From Promerops cafer (lineage: Eukaryota; Chordata; Aves; Passeriformes; Nectariniidae), in contig VZSE01006607.1 of the NCBI GenBank assembly GCA_013398275.1, forward strand, positions 372,001-436,000: a DNA stretch of 64,000 bases, given 5' to 3'. Position numbers and translations under genes: made by a program. Every line of letters begins with the position of its first letter. The first letter of the stretch is position 1. Under the pieces are notes generated by a model. That model saw only the letters and a list, made by a program, of their open reading frames with translations. It searched no databases and was not told the origin of the DNA. Shown piece by piece: positions 12,201 through 23,199 of the stretch.

Positions 12201-13548
12201 GAGGTGGCCACAGCCCATTTCAGATCTCACAGCTTCTAGCTCTGTCTGGTGCCTCCCTTGAAGGGGGAACATGAACACCAGAAAGTCTCTGATTTGCTAT
12301 TAAAATTCATCATTCTCCTTGTAAAGCCAACGCTGGGATAATGTGCTGGGGATTAGACCTAGGAAATCCATCAAGGCCAATACTTAGTCACACTCAAGTG
12401 CTTTTATGCCACAGCTGCCATGAGGAGCTCTTCAAAAACAGACCCTTAAGAAGATCAGGAGGGCAGGGGGTCTCCCGACTGCTGTGCCAGTGAAGGCAGA
12501 GCCCTTCCCCAGACAGAGCCCCTGTGCTTGCAGTGAAGGGGCATTTGAATATCAGGCAGTGGGAAGCAAAGTCCTATCAATGCATCAAAGGTTTTGCTTC
12601 CCTTAGCTCAAAGGGAATTAAAGGAATAGGGAGAATAAGCTGGAGAAACTCAATGTTGTTTCAACTTGCACAGAGCTCAGAAGAGCTCTGGAGTATTTGT
12701 AAGAACAAAAAGGAACCTGCGTTACAACCTCTCTGCTTTCATGCTTGCCACATTGCAGGTGAATGCATACCCTGAGAGGAAAGGGCTACATTACCACCTC
12801 TGGTATCTTGCCACATTCCAAACCATCTACCCATAACCCTTTCCAATCACCACACAGAATCAGAGGGGGTCACCTTCCCTTGGGCCCCATAAACAGCCCA
12901 CTTCCTTCTGGTGTTTCTAATAGATTTTCATTTTATTTCCCCCCTCTTCCTTTTCTCTGGCCAGTCTCACTGCAGGTCATAGTGCTAGGAAGCATTAATT
13001 TTGTCATCTGATGTAAAAAGGATATGACAGAGCTGTGCTGTAAAATGCCACACATCAAACCGTAAAGAATTCCACAAATAACTGTTCAGATGTCCAAAGA
13101 GGGGAGGCAGGATGTGAATGGCTCCTAGGTGCTCAGCTAAGTGCACCAGCCCCACAGAGAAACGCGGCTCTGATTAAGTTTGCAAGGTTTTGGGAGGCCC
13201 TTGCAGGTGCTGAGAGCGAGATGTGCCAGCAGGCAGACAGGCCATGTCACCCCCTGAGACCTTTGTCAGAGGTCCTGCAGAGAGCCACTGCCTCTGGGTG
13301 ACAGCATCAGCTGTGTCACTCACCTGGAACAATTGATTGCCTCGAAGAAATCGACACCTGCTGACAGAAAGCATGAAAGGAGTGACCTGGTGTCGCCCCT
13401 GGGATGTTTAGTGAGGTGTGGGAAGAAGTCAGTAAAGGAAATGTGTGAGAGAGACTGCCCTGGCAGTGAGGAGGCAGGGCCAGGCTGATGCTGAGCAGCT
13501 GCGGGGGGTGTTGGTGCAGAGGGGAGAAAGCAGAGAAGCCTGATAGCT
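9239..13548. other. Anonymous non-coding DNA
   Basis: About 4.3 kb with no gene, RNA or recognisable transposon. Open frames up to about 120 codons occur on both strands and overlap, with no domain. Composition rises in GC towards the right. Confidence 0.5.
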
Positions 13549-13619
13549 GGAGGAAAGAAGAGGAAGAGGAGGAGGAGGAGGAAGAAGAAGAAGAGGAGGA
13601 AGAAGAAGAAGAAGAAGAG
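13549..13619 (+). repeat. Pure-purine (GAA/GGA) tract
   Basis: Seventy-one consecutive purines made of interleaved AAG and AGG triplets, followed by purine-rich sequence to about 13725. Long polypurine tracts with mirror symmetry can form intramolecular triplex (H-DNA) and are length-unstable. Read on the minus strand it gives a Phe/Leu-rich open frame (13320-13718) that looks like a membrane protein but is a composition artefact. Confidence 0.95.
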
Positions 13620-15212
13620 TTGCTCTCTGGGAAAAGGTGGGAGGATCAGATAGGAGATTAAAGAGATATTTGGTGGGGGTAAGGAAGGTGGAGGGGGAGC
13701 TAGAAAGCAGGTTAGCAATTCAGATAAAATGGATTAGGTGCTGATAAAAGCAGCTGGGAGGGACTCAGAGAACAGGAGATTAAGTGCACAGGGGAGATGA
13801 TGAGTTTTGGAGGGAAATGAGAAGGCAGGGTCATCTGGATCCTGCTGATGGTTTTTAGAGGAGAAGAGTCTCAGCAGTTTGAGAGAGGGGCTGGCCACAA
13901 AGCAGAACAGATGTGCAGAAACCCCCAAGAGGCCTAGAGAAAGGCAGGGCACTGCTAGACCTCCTGAATGCCCTCTGGGATCATCAGCCAGCAAGGTTAG
14001 AAAGAGCCCTGTCTGAAAGGACAGTGACACTGTGAGACCCAGCTGCACCCAGGGGCACTGCACACGCTCGGGGGTGATGCTCAGTGGGGTACAAACACTC
14101 TGCAAGAGCTCCTTACTTTTCAGTCTGTTTAGCAACATGGTCCTCAGCCAGCTGGGCTTAGATCCCAGCCAGCACAGCAGACAGAGCTAAATGAGACAGC
14201 TCCAGTCCCTGGGGACACGCCACCACCCTGAGGGGGACTCTGAGTGGCCCTGGTACAAGATTCCCTCTCCAGGGACACTTGGCCAGCCCGGGTGGGCCAG
14301 AGCGGGCTGTGAGCCCCGTGGGCTGGACATCCCATGGCCGTGGCATCGCTGGTCTCACTGGGAGGAAAGGTAATTGAGAGGTCTGGCCGCTGCAGCGAGC
14401 AGGCGACAGAGGAGCAGGAAAAGCCTTGGCTCTGTTCCTTGATCTCTTTTCTGGGCTGGGAATCAACTCCTGTGCCAGTTTGGTCAGGCAAGAGCAGCCA
14501 CAGTGCTGCGCCCCTGCTCCTTCCAGGCTACATCTCTGTTTGCTTTCCCCTGACATCCTTCAGCATTTGCTGACAGATTCCTGCCCTGCAGGTCCTGGGA
14601 AATGGGCTGGAGCAGACCCTCACTTAGCGAGATCATCCCCAAGACCACCACACAGCAATGAGTGGGGCTGCCAATGCCCTTTGGTAGGGATCCAGACTGA
14701 GTGGGTAATGCCTCTAAACGGGGCAGTAGATGCTTTAACTTGCTTACAAACCCTTGCCCAGAAAACAGTGCAATGGCAGAAACAATCAGCCAAAAGCAGG
14801 AGCTCGCAGGGTGCTTCAGTCCTCCCAAAATGCTGAAGAAACACAAGTTTAACTACAGCCTAAATTAGATTAACTCCTCTTTGGTGCTATGAAGACCGTG
14901 GGTTATCCAGTTTGAGGTACCTTCTCTGCTGTCTGCCTGGCCAGGTGTGTAAATAGTTGAATCACTTTATAAAACAGAGTTCATGATTCTCATGCTGCTG
15001 AGGAAATCTAAGGAAGAGAATAGCAAAGGCAAGCAGAAGCCAAATTTGCAGACCAATTGATAACTCTCCTTATTCTTCACAGCTTCCCCCCATTTTCCAA
15101 ACGGAAACTGTCACATCTGATGGGGCCAGGCCACCACCCCGCCCAGCCGGTGCTTCCAGTGTCCCACCGCTCAAACAAAAGCACAGAGGATTATTTTTCC
15201 CTCATTGCTTAC
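13620..15212. other. GC-richer anonymous DNA
   Basis: No gene recognised. Several overlapping open frames of 115-136 codons lie on both strands between 13734 and 14846. They reflect lower stop-codon density in GC-rich sequence, and none has a recognisable domain. Confidence 0.45.
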
Positions 15213-15243
15213 AAAAAAAAAAAAAAAAAAATAAATAAATAAA
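15213..15243 (+). repeat. Poly-A followed by (TAAA)n
   Basis: Nineteen A residues followed by three TAAA units. This could be the tail of a vanished retrocopy, but no AATAAA signal or gene-like sequence is recognisable just upstream, so it is called a simple repeat. Confidence 0.9.
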
Positions 15244-17313
15244 GGGAAGAGCTGGGAAGAAAGAAGACAAAGGGAAGAAAAGATGAACAAGTAGAACCTA
15301 CTTTGAGCAATGGGGGTTAATCTGACTCAAAGCCTAAATCCATGTTAGCAGTTAATCCAGTTAGTAAGGCTTTCATTGGGAGCTTTGAGAAATCCTTTAA
15401 CCTCTTGCTGTAAACCAGGAGCAGCTTAACAGCTCAATGTTCATGAGAAAAGCCTGTCAATAATGCTGCTAAGCAGGTATTTAGCAGGATTTAAGAAACA
15501 AGCATGTGACAACTCTTCTTTAATGAAGCAATTGGGTTTCTCTCCAGGAACTAAATGGTCACCATTTCCTTCAGTCTTGCCTGTGATCTGCTTTTCAAGA
15601 TTCAAAAGAAGATGCTGTTCTTGTCCTGGCAACTTGACAAGTATTCCTTCCCGGAGAAAGCTCGGTAAAATGCAGATTTTTCTACTGGTTTTTATAAATC
15701 TCATGGGTTCTTTGTCCTGAGAAATCTTCTATGAGGCAGACTGCAGTAGAAAAAAAAAAGAAAACTGCAATTTTTTTCCTTTCAGAGGTGTCTACACTGT
15801 TCCAAGGAAAGCGAGCTGACAAAGAGGTTTAATGTTTAAGGCTTCTTACCCCAGCCTGAGTCTAACGATCAACAGAACACCAAGGTTTTTTACCATTTCC
15901 CTGCAAAATGTGAGTGAGATGTCGCCCAGAAATCACGCTGTCACACGTAGCCTGGTGCTGCAACCCTGTTCCTGGCAAAGGCAGCGTGTGAGCAGGTCTG
16001 GAGACACCAACATTCTGCAATGTAAACTGCATCCCTGTCCTGGGAGGCCTGGCCGACCAGAGGGAGGTGATTGTCCCTCCCTTGGCCTCTCTGGGTGTGC
16101 AGCGGGTGAAGGCTTTGTGAGGATGTGCTGTCGTCCTCTGGACTGTGCTTATTCAACCCTCTGGTCATGGAAATCCCACCACAGGACGTTTCAGGCACAG
16201 CTGCCGTAATCATCTGCTTGAATTGCTACAGATTCTCTCAGATGCATGAGATCAAGGTGTTAGGACCCACTTTTTAATGCGTGACACCCTTCTCAAGCTG
16301 CAAAGCCCTCTGGACACCAGCCCTGCTGGGCAGCAGGGCAGAAATCCCTGCCCTGCCACGGTGGGGACCACCACTGGAAGCTCCAGTACAAACCAAGATT
16401 TTTTGCTATGCTATCCCATCCACCCCATTTCTTCTGGGGAACAGGGCAGTTGTGAGCCACGGGGAAGAAAAGAGAGAAGGGAATCGAGGGGATGTGCATG
16501 TCAAAGGTGACACACGTACAGAGGATGAGGGACAAAAATCATAGCTTCCCGTCTGACAGGGGGAGTATTCCAGCCAGCCCTCTCTGCCTCTTCCATTTCA
16601 GAAGCAGACACTCCCATTTCCATTCACTTTCACAGCTGAAAGGTCGTTTTGCCTATTTTCCCCTCTCAATTCCAAGGGGGAACGCTGCATTACCTCAGGC
16701 ATTTTCTGCGCTCCCTCAGCAGAGTGCGGCCCATGCAACATCAATCCTGTGTTAGCGCCCGGCGGTGCTCAAAGGAGGCCGCACAGGAGCGAGCGGGGTC
16801 CTTCACAGGGAAACGCTCAGCAGCTCCCAGTGCCTGAAGCCAGGCCCAGGTTAACAAAGCCAAAGTGTCGGAAAATCCAAGGGAAAATACTTCCTCTCGA
16901 AGCCCTCAGTCAGAATCTCAACAGTGGGCAGGTATTTTAATTTCTGGTTCCTTTAATATCCTTTTCTGCTGATAACAGCAAAACATTTCCACACATGCAC
17001 ACAGATATTAAACCACTTATAGAAGGATTGTCTTTATGGGAGTCCTACCTAATGAGACCATGATCCTTTGTGAATAACTGGTAGGCACAAGGACAGACCA
17101 GATACTAATTAACCTATAACATTGCCATTAAAAAGTCATGACATGAGTTAATGCACTGACTAGGAGAGTTATTTTTCCTTTCATAAATTATATTTTCCTA
17201 TAGCTCAATTAGCCATTTTCAAACACTATTTTTTCCTCAGTCCTTACAGTGTCTTTTCTGAAGGGATGGTAACAATCCATTTTAAGAAAGAAAAGTTAAC
17301 CTTTAAAACCACA
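15244..17313. other. Anonymous non-coding DNA
   Basis: No gene recognised. A small CpG-enriched spot lies at about 16750-16830. The part after 16930 is AT-rich. Confidence 0.45.
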
Positions 17314-17380
17314 AAAGAGTGGTAAAAGAGTGAACTCCTACTCAGTTCAAATTCCAGCTCAGTCCTTGCTGGCCAGGTAT
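17314..17380 (+). mobile_element. MIR-like SINE relic (A/B-box half)
   Basis: The segment GAGTGGTAAAAGAGTGAACT…CAGTTCAAATTCCAGCTCAG parallels the tRNA-derived head of MIR (AGTGGTTAAGAGC…GGGTTCAAATCCCAGCTCTG), including a B-box-like GTTCAAATTCC. Only the 5' half is recognisable. It is not a functional tRNA gene: no cloverleaf can be drawn around it. Confidence is moderate because the call rests on about 60 bases of gapped similarity. Confidence 0.45.
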
Positions 17381-18080
17381 ATCGATGGAGATGAGAGGTT
17401 TTATGCATTATGCAGAGCCATCTTTTCACTGAAAAACATACTTCAAACAGATGCAGTGTTAGCAGACACTGGGATACCGAGCAATTGATTATCCTGTTTA
17501 CTGCAGAATAACCTGCTGTATCTAGGTTTGATGGTGCTGTGTTTTCACACTCTGGTTTCTTATGAACCCAATACAAAAGACAAAGTGGACAAGGGTAACA
17601 TTTGTTAGACCACAGTCACGGCTGAATTGCAGCATCTGGATGCAGGAGGTAAGGTTCAACTGAGGAATTCAAATTCATAAAAGCAGATGTATAAATCAGC
17701 TGCAGAGGAAAAAACCACCAAACCCTCAGTTCCAGATAATTTTCACCTTGATGCAGCCCCCAGCTTCCAGAGGGAACCATCTCCTGAATTACATCCCTGC
17801 TATGATGCACTCCCTTCTCAGCAGCGAGACGCATTCATGGCTTTTCCAGCTCAGTTTTCCTGCTGAGCCGGCCAGGACAGTGCAGAGCCACTCGTGGTCT
17901 GCCAGCAGCCCCAGCCACCACTCCCAGAGCTCCTTCTGCCAAGGAGAGCAGCAGCACTGACCAGAGGGTCCCTGCATCCCCTCCCAGCGCCGCTGTGGAC
18001 CACACTGCTAGCAAGGCAGGAATGTGCTGGGGAGCACCCCACGGATGCGCTGGGTGCTGCTCCCTGCTTTCCCACGCATC
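17381..18080. other. Anonymous non-coding DNA
   Basis: No gene recognised. GC content rises towards the minisatellite that follows. Confidence 0.45.
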
Positions 18081-18215
18081 CCTCTCTCCTCCTGGCCATC
18101 CCTCCCTCCTCCTGGCCATCCCTCCTTCCTCCTGGCCATCCCTCCCTTCTCCTGGCCACTCCTCTCTCCTCCTGGCCACCCCTCCCTCCTCCTGGCCATC
18201 CGTCCCTCCTGCTGG
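18081..18215 (+). repeat. 20-bp minisatellite, about 6.7 copies
   Basis: Tandem array of a 20-base unit with consensus CCTCCCTCCTCCTGGCCATC. Units start at 18081, 18101, 18121, 18141, 18161, 18181 and 18201, and the last is degraded. Adjacent units differ by one to four bases. The period is not a multiple of three, so the unit is read in all three frames in turn. This produces several overlapping repetitive open frames on both strands that are not genes. The purine/pyrimidine bias gives strong strand asymmetry. Confidence 0.97.
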
Positions 18216-19138
18216 CGCGGCCCAGCGCAGTTTGTGCTCTTTAGTCAGCATGGCCCTGGGGGTTTCCCGCAGCCATCTGCCCGCTGCACCATCTGAGCAG
18301 ACCTTCTGCTAACTCTGCCCCGCCAGGCTCCCGCCCCTCTAAAATAAATAAATAACAAGGGATCGAGAAGGGGCACTGCTCTTTTGTCCTGATGCAGTCT
18401 GGCAGGGTCAGCCGTGGTGTGCTGCTTGGAAAGAGATATTTCTATGACAGGGTCCATCCAGCCTTAGAAAACCACCCCTGCCTGGGCTTTGCAGCCAGTG
18501 CCTCAGGGAAAGAGTGGGGAGGCTACCAGGTACGATCCCCATGGCAGCACCAGGAAGGAAAAACCATGCAAACCACATGGGATTTGGGAGAATCTCTTCT
18601 CAAGGTGGGTTGTGGTGAACCCCAGGATTGTCTTCCCTCAGGCTGGGAGATGCTACAATTTGGGGCCTTCCAATTGCTATCAGCCAGGAATGAAAAGCAG
18701 CTCCACAGATCAGGGAGGGGTGGGACACAAGGACCAGCTCTTGTCCCTCCCCAGTGCCAAGGAGATGCAAACCAGGACATGCTCTGGAGAGAGGGACAGC
18801 AGAGCAAGAAAGAGGTAGGCAAGGGAGGAGCAGATGCAGAAAAGCACCGAGCTTAGGCATGGCTGAAGAGACCAAAATATGAGGGGAAACACAGAGCAGA
18901 GTCTAAGGCGAATTTGACAGCTGTTCCTGTGGGTATCACAGGCAGATGATGCGCTTATGTTGTGGGGTCACCCCATTGCATCAAGTCTCTGTACACCCAG
19001 GCTCACAAGCCACCACACAGTTCTAGGGGCTCCAGTTGCCTTCAGGCACTGGGAGTACTTGCCTGGAGCTGTTTTCAAAAAATCCGTGCAGACACCCCCG
19101 AGAAAGAGGGTTCAGGAACCAACCCTCTGCTCACAGCA
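18216..19138. other. Anonymous GC-rich DNA
   Basis: An open frame of 154 codons (18392-18856, +, ATG start) crosses this block, but it has no recognisable domain and overlaps equally long frames on the other strand. No feature is called. Confidence 0.45.
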
Positions 19139-19156
19139 CCCCCCCACCCCAATCCC
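19139..19156 (-). other. G-quadruplex motif (minus strand)
   Basis: The + strand has C7-A-C4-AAT-C3. The minus strand therefore carries four runs of at least three G with loops of 3, 1 and 1, meeting the canonical intramolecular G4 rule. Confidence 0.8.
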
Positions 19157-19611
19157 TTTCCACCTAAATAGAAACAGCCTGCAGTGCCTCAGACTGTGAC
19201 TAGCTGCTGAAGTGACACTCGCTGAAAGGGGGGATCATTTAACAAATCCATCTGGGAAGATCTGCAGGAGCCAGGCTCTATCTGGGATGGAAAAGTTCTG
19301 CAGCAAAGCTATGCAAAGGCAGACTGAGTCAGAGCCCTTCCACAATAGCATGGTCGTGCTACCCAGATCGAACTCCTTGGGCACTGTTAGCAAAACCTGA
19401 CCTTCTGTCCTGCTGTCATCTGAGGGCTGACAAGCTCATCAGCCAGGCTGCAGGCAGGGAAATGACAGAGCTGGAATTAATGGGAATCACCTCGTTTGCC
19501 TCCCTGCCCACCCCAGTGGCTGCAGCACCGGGACCGGGACAGCACCGCCCGTGCTCAGCCTCTGCTCGAAGCAATTAGGGCAGATGCAGGTTGAGTGCAC
19601 CAAGCACAGGA

Positions 19612-19639
19612 GGGTGGGGGCAGCGAGGGAGGGACTGGG
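19612..19639 (+). other. G-quadruplex motif (plus strand)
   Basis: Five G runs (GGG-T-GGGGG-CAGCGA-GGG-A-GGG-ACT-GGG) with loops of 1, 6, 1 and 3 fit the canonical G4 pattern. It sits in a locally CpG-richer patch (about 19500-19760). Confidence 0.8.
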
Positions 19640-19888
19640 AGAACATCGGGTAACGCCAGGCTCCGGGCAGAGAGGATGGCACCGAGATTCCCTGCGTCAG
19701 GCTTTCGGTCCCAGCAGGTTAAGGTACAGCCGCCCTGACAGATGCGACCATCCAGCTCGGAGGGATTCAAATTAAGGTCAAAAGGGATAAAGCAATGGTG
19801 AGGAAATGAATGCACTGTTCCTGGCTCACAGTCATGCCCAGATGCACGTTCCTCATCTTTTATGAGGATAATTAAAATGCATCATTTT

Positions 19889-19906
19889 TGTGCGTGCGTG
19901 TGTGCA
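19889..19906 (+). repeat. Short (TG/CG)n alternating tract
   Basis: Alternating pyrimidine-purine run TGTGCGTGCGTGTGTGCA, capable in principle of Z-DNA. It is short and ordinary for vertebrate DNA. Confidence 0.8.
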
Positions 19907-20379
19907 CATACATGCAGGCACACACCATTTATTTCTCTGGACAGGAATACAACCATAAGAAATATTTCTTTTTTCCCTGCCTCTGTGGCAGCTATCTGGA
20001 TTGAAGCTTGGGAAGACAGGAAGGGAAATGGGAAGGGAAAGGGTACCCCTTTTCTCTGTTTATCCTCACCAGGAGAGGACGGCAAACCTGCTCACAGGTT
20101 TTCAGTCCTGAGGAGGGATTCTGTGGCACAGGAGCGGTTCATGCAATTTTCCATTTGCACAGAGCAGGGTATGTAATGCCTGTGCTTGGAACTGGGCCCA
20201 GGAGGGGCAGGTTCGCTCCCCCAGCTCTGTCACTCAGCAGATTAATTAGCCATTACTCTCAGCTCTGTAACAAAATCACAGCCCAAATCTGCGGCAGCAA
20301 ACTCTGAGCCCATCCCAGAGCCCAGTGCCAGCTGTGCCCATCACTTGTCCAACAACCATGAAGGTCCTACATGCCAGGA

Positions 20380-20398
20380 CTTCCTTCCTTCCTTCCTC
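20380..20398 (+). repeat. (TTCC)n microsatellite
   Basis: About four and a half TTCC units. A short simple repeat. Confidence 0.9.
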
Positions 20399-22680
20399 CT
20401 GCTGAGACAACATGGCTTGAGGCTGTGACAGATTCTCTTTGCATCCTGCTGTGCTCTCCATCATAGCTGGTCAAATGTCCACATCGAAAATTGGAGTCCC
20501 AGGAAACAATTCGTTCCAACATTAGTGCCCAGAAGCACAGCCCAGAAATGGGAGGGAGATGTGCTCAGTGCTGTTTGAGGGAGGGGATGGAACTTCCCAC
20601 AGCTGACAGGACTGGTTTGGCTCTCTGAGGCCACTGGACACCAACTGAGCCCTATTTTTCAGCCTGTTTGCCTCCCACAGCAGGATGTACATCCTCCCAA
20701 GGTAGGCACACATTCCACCTGAGACCCAAAAGCAGAGAAGTGTCTGAGCACTGCTCTGTGCTTAGGGTTTGCAAAAGCTATTTTTGCTGGCCTCTAATTC
20801 CCCGTTAGTGCCTGTCAGAGGGGAGGGCTGAGCACTTCTCATTCATTGTAAATTTGTGACGCTTGGGAATTTGTTTATTCCTGGCTAGAAAATGCTAAGC
20901 CCATCAGTTATGTCCTCACAATTCTCATCATGCCATCTTAATTTACACTGACCTTCCAGCCGGAGCACAGCCCTAAATTGTCACAAACAGTCAGCTCTCC
21001 ATTACGCGGCTCAGTGGAGTGTGGGGGAGAGACATCTGTGTGCACGGGCTCAGAGCTGCCTGTGCTCAGCACAGCATCCCCGGGCACAGTCAGCCTGGGC
21101 ACTGCTCTGAGTCCTGGCTGACTCTCCTGCAGCCCCTCTCTCCAGCTCACAAACCTTTCCAGAGTGCCAAGTGCTGCCGTTCCCTTCTCTCCTCTGGCAT
21201 GCCTGCCCCTGCCTCCCCCCAGTGCTGGTCAAAGGGCTGCTGCCGCCTCCAGCTGGGACACGCCCGAGCCCGTGGCTGCCCGCTGAGCTGGCAGTGACCT
21301 GGGGATGCTGCAAAGCCCGTGCTCATTGCCTTATCTGGACTCGAGCTGCTCCCATCCCTCACCCTAACAGCTCCTCTGCACCACCTGCCTCTGCATCCTC
21401 TCCTCTGGAAGCCGGGGTGAAGGACAAGCAAAACTCACACAGTAATTCAGTATCTCACCACTAAATGTCTGAATTATGGATTATGCACCACAGACTTGGC
21501 CAAGGTGAGACACAGGCATCTTCTAAGGAGCTTGGGGACCATCACCATATTGGTCTTCTTTGGGATTTGGTCCTCAAGCAAAGTTGTCAGCAATTAGCAG
21601 AGATGTATTTTAGGTCTGTTTATAAATGTCTTGCAGCTGCAGTGATCAGGAGCTGAGCACAAATAGCAAGTGAGAGAAGTGTGTTTGGGCTCTTTTCTGA
21701 TGTAACTGGCTCTGGACAGAGTCAGACTTGGTTTTCCTTCTTCCAAAGGCTGATGGTGTCTTCAAATCTGTGAAAGCTGGGATGTGGGTGGGAGAGGAAA
21801 AGAACTATCCTGACCTTTGAATATCCAAATTGTTCAGAACCACTGAGCATCAAGACTAACACTGTCTGGGGTGGGATCAGTAGAAGCTGGCCAGAAGCTC
21901 TCTTAAGTTCAAGTGCTCATTAATTCATCAGTATTCACACAGGGTATTTAATCAGGCCTTTGACTGCCATGGGTTAAGATCTTCTTCAGGGACACTACAA
22001 AATAAAGAGCGTGGTGATGTTTATCTTCTGTCCTTCTGCTGGTGACCTCCTGCTAAACATCAGAACCCAGAACTGCCTGCCAAGGCCTCGGATATTATCA
22101 ATAATATCCTTGCTGTCTTGCTACCATTACATATTTATCTCCAGGGATAAAGCTTCTGATTAGCTGTACTGCCTCTGGTTCCCCAAGCTGGAAGCCCTTC
22201 CCCAGGCACCACCCTGTGCCTGAGGCACTGCTGCCCAGGGTCTGCCCCCTCCTCTCCCGTGCACTGGCACAGGAAAGGCTTTGACAAGTCTCTGCTGAAG
22301 GACAGTAGCCCAAGATGCAAGTCTCAAAAAAAGAAGATACAATTCAGGCTGCCACTAAAGCATTAACATGAATAAAGAGGAAAAGGACATATCCCTGCTG
22401 GTGCTCTGCACAGCTTCAACTTCCTTGGCTGGTTTCACTCTTTTCTGCTCCAGCACCTCTGACTCTCTGGGAGCAGGACCTGACCCAGCAGCCCCCCAGC
22501 TCCTCCTGCCCCTCCGTGCACTGCGGGTTCCATGGCCACAGCCGCGTCACTGAGCCACGCACAGCCCCTTCAGCAGGTGGACACGCTGGCTTCAGCAATA
22601 AAGAGAGTTGGAAGCCATTAAAAAACAGCAAAATGACCCCTCCTGCGGAGCTCCTGCCATCAGGAAAGCAACGCCACCAG
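20399..22680. other. Anonymous non-coding DNA
   Basis: No gene recognised. The stretch 20780-21010 has AT-rich motif clusters of the sort often seen in conserved enhancers, but conservation cannot be judged here. A 20-bp near-palindrome is at 22090-22109. Confidence 0.45.
22090..22109. other. 20-bp inverted repeat
   Basis: GGATATTATCAATAATATCC has two 9-base arms that are perfect reverse complements, around a 2-base centre. It could act as a dimer-binding site or be chance. Confidence 0.95.
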
Positions 22681-22709
22681 CCAGCAAACAGAAAAAGGCA
22701 CTGGAATTG

Positions 22710-22890
22710 TTTCCAGGGCGGCCGTAGCTGGGAAATGAGGAGCTCGGACAGTGCAGCAGGAGATGTAAAGTAATTCCGGCTCCTGACGCGGTGGGGGATG
22801 CTCCATCCCACACTAACACCGGGCGTACATAACAAAAGGCCACTGTGATCAGGCCGGACTGTGGCAGGCAGCTCGGCTAAAGACACGGTT
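22710..22890. promoter_or_regulatory. Local CpG cluster
   Basis: About a dozen CpG dinucleotides within roughly 200 bases (GGGCGGCCG at 22717-22725, GACGCGG at 22785-22791, CCGGGCG at 22819-22825 and others), in a window where CpG is otherwise sparse. It is followed to about 23180 by AT-richer, motif-dense sequence. It may be a weak unmethylated regulatory element. It is too small for a standard CpG-island promoter, and no transcript is visible. Confidence 0.25.
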
Positions 22891-23199
22891 AACTGCTGCA
22901 CTGAAGTAATAATCCTGCGCTAAATCCAGAATTTAAATGCCTCAAGGGCTTAAGGGCTGTCAAGAGCTGCAATTCATTTCCAGGGGTTTTATTTAGTTGC
23001 AGCAGCAATTTTACCTGAGGGTGACAGTAAATTTGAGAATTACAGGGCTAATAATTTAACAGAATTGGCTGCGGCATTTTCTTAAAGAAACACAAACACA
23101 CACACCCGGACTTGATGAAATGAGTTCTGCACATTTCATGCTTGCAGGTTTCATTTGAATGAAAATGATTAATGGGAACATAAAGATAAAACACACCAC

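Noticed and set aside
13320..13718. Phe/Leu-rich, membrane-protein-like open frame on the minus strand
   Set aside because: The hydrophobic stretch is the complement of the GAA/GGA purine tract, so it is a composition artefact.
17341..17362. tRNA B-box-like GTTCAAATTCC
   Set aside because: No acceptor, D or anticodon stems can be drawn around it. It is better explained as the head of a MIR-like SINE.
17835..18251. Repetitive Gly/Arg/Glu/Trp-rich open frames on the minus strand, and Pro/Leu/Ser-rich frames on the + strand
   Set aside because: They are readings of the 20-bp minisatellite, which is open in several frames at once. This is not evidence of a protein.
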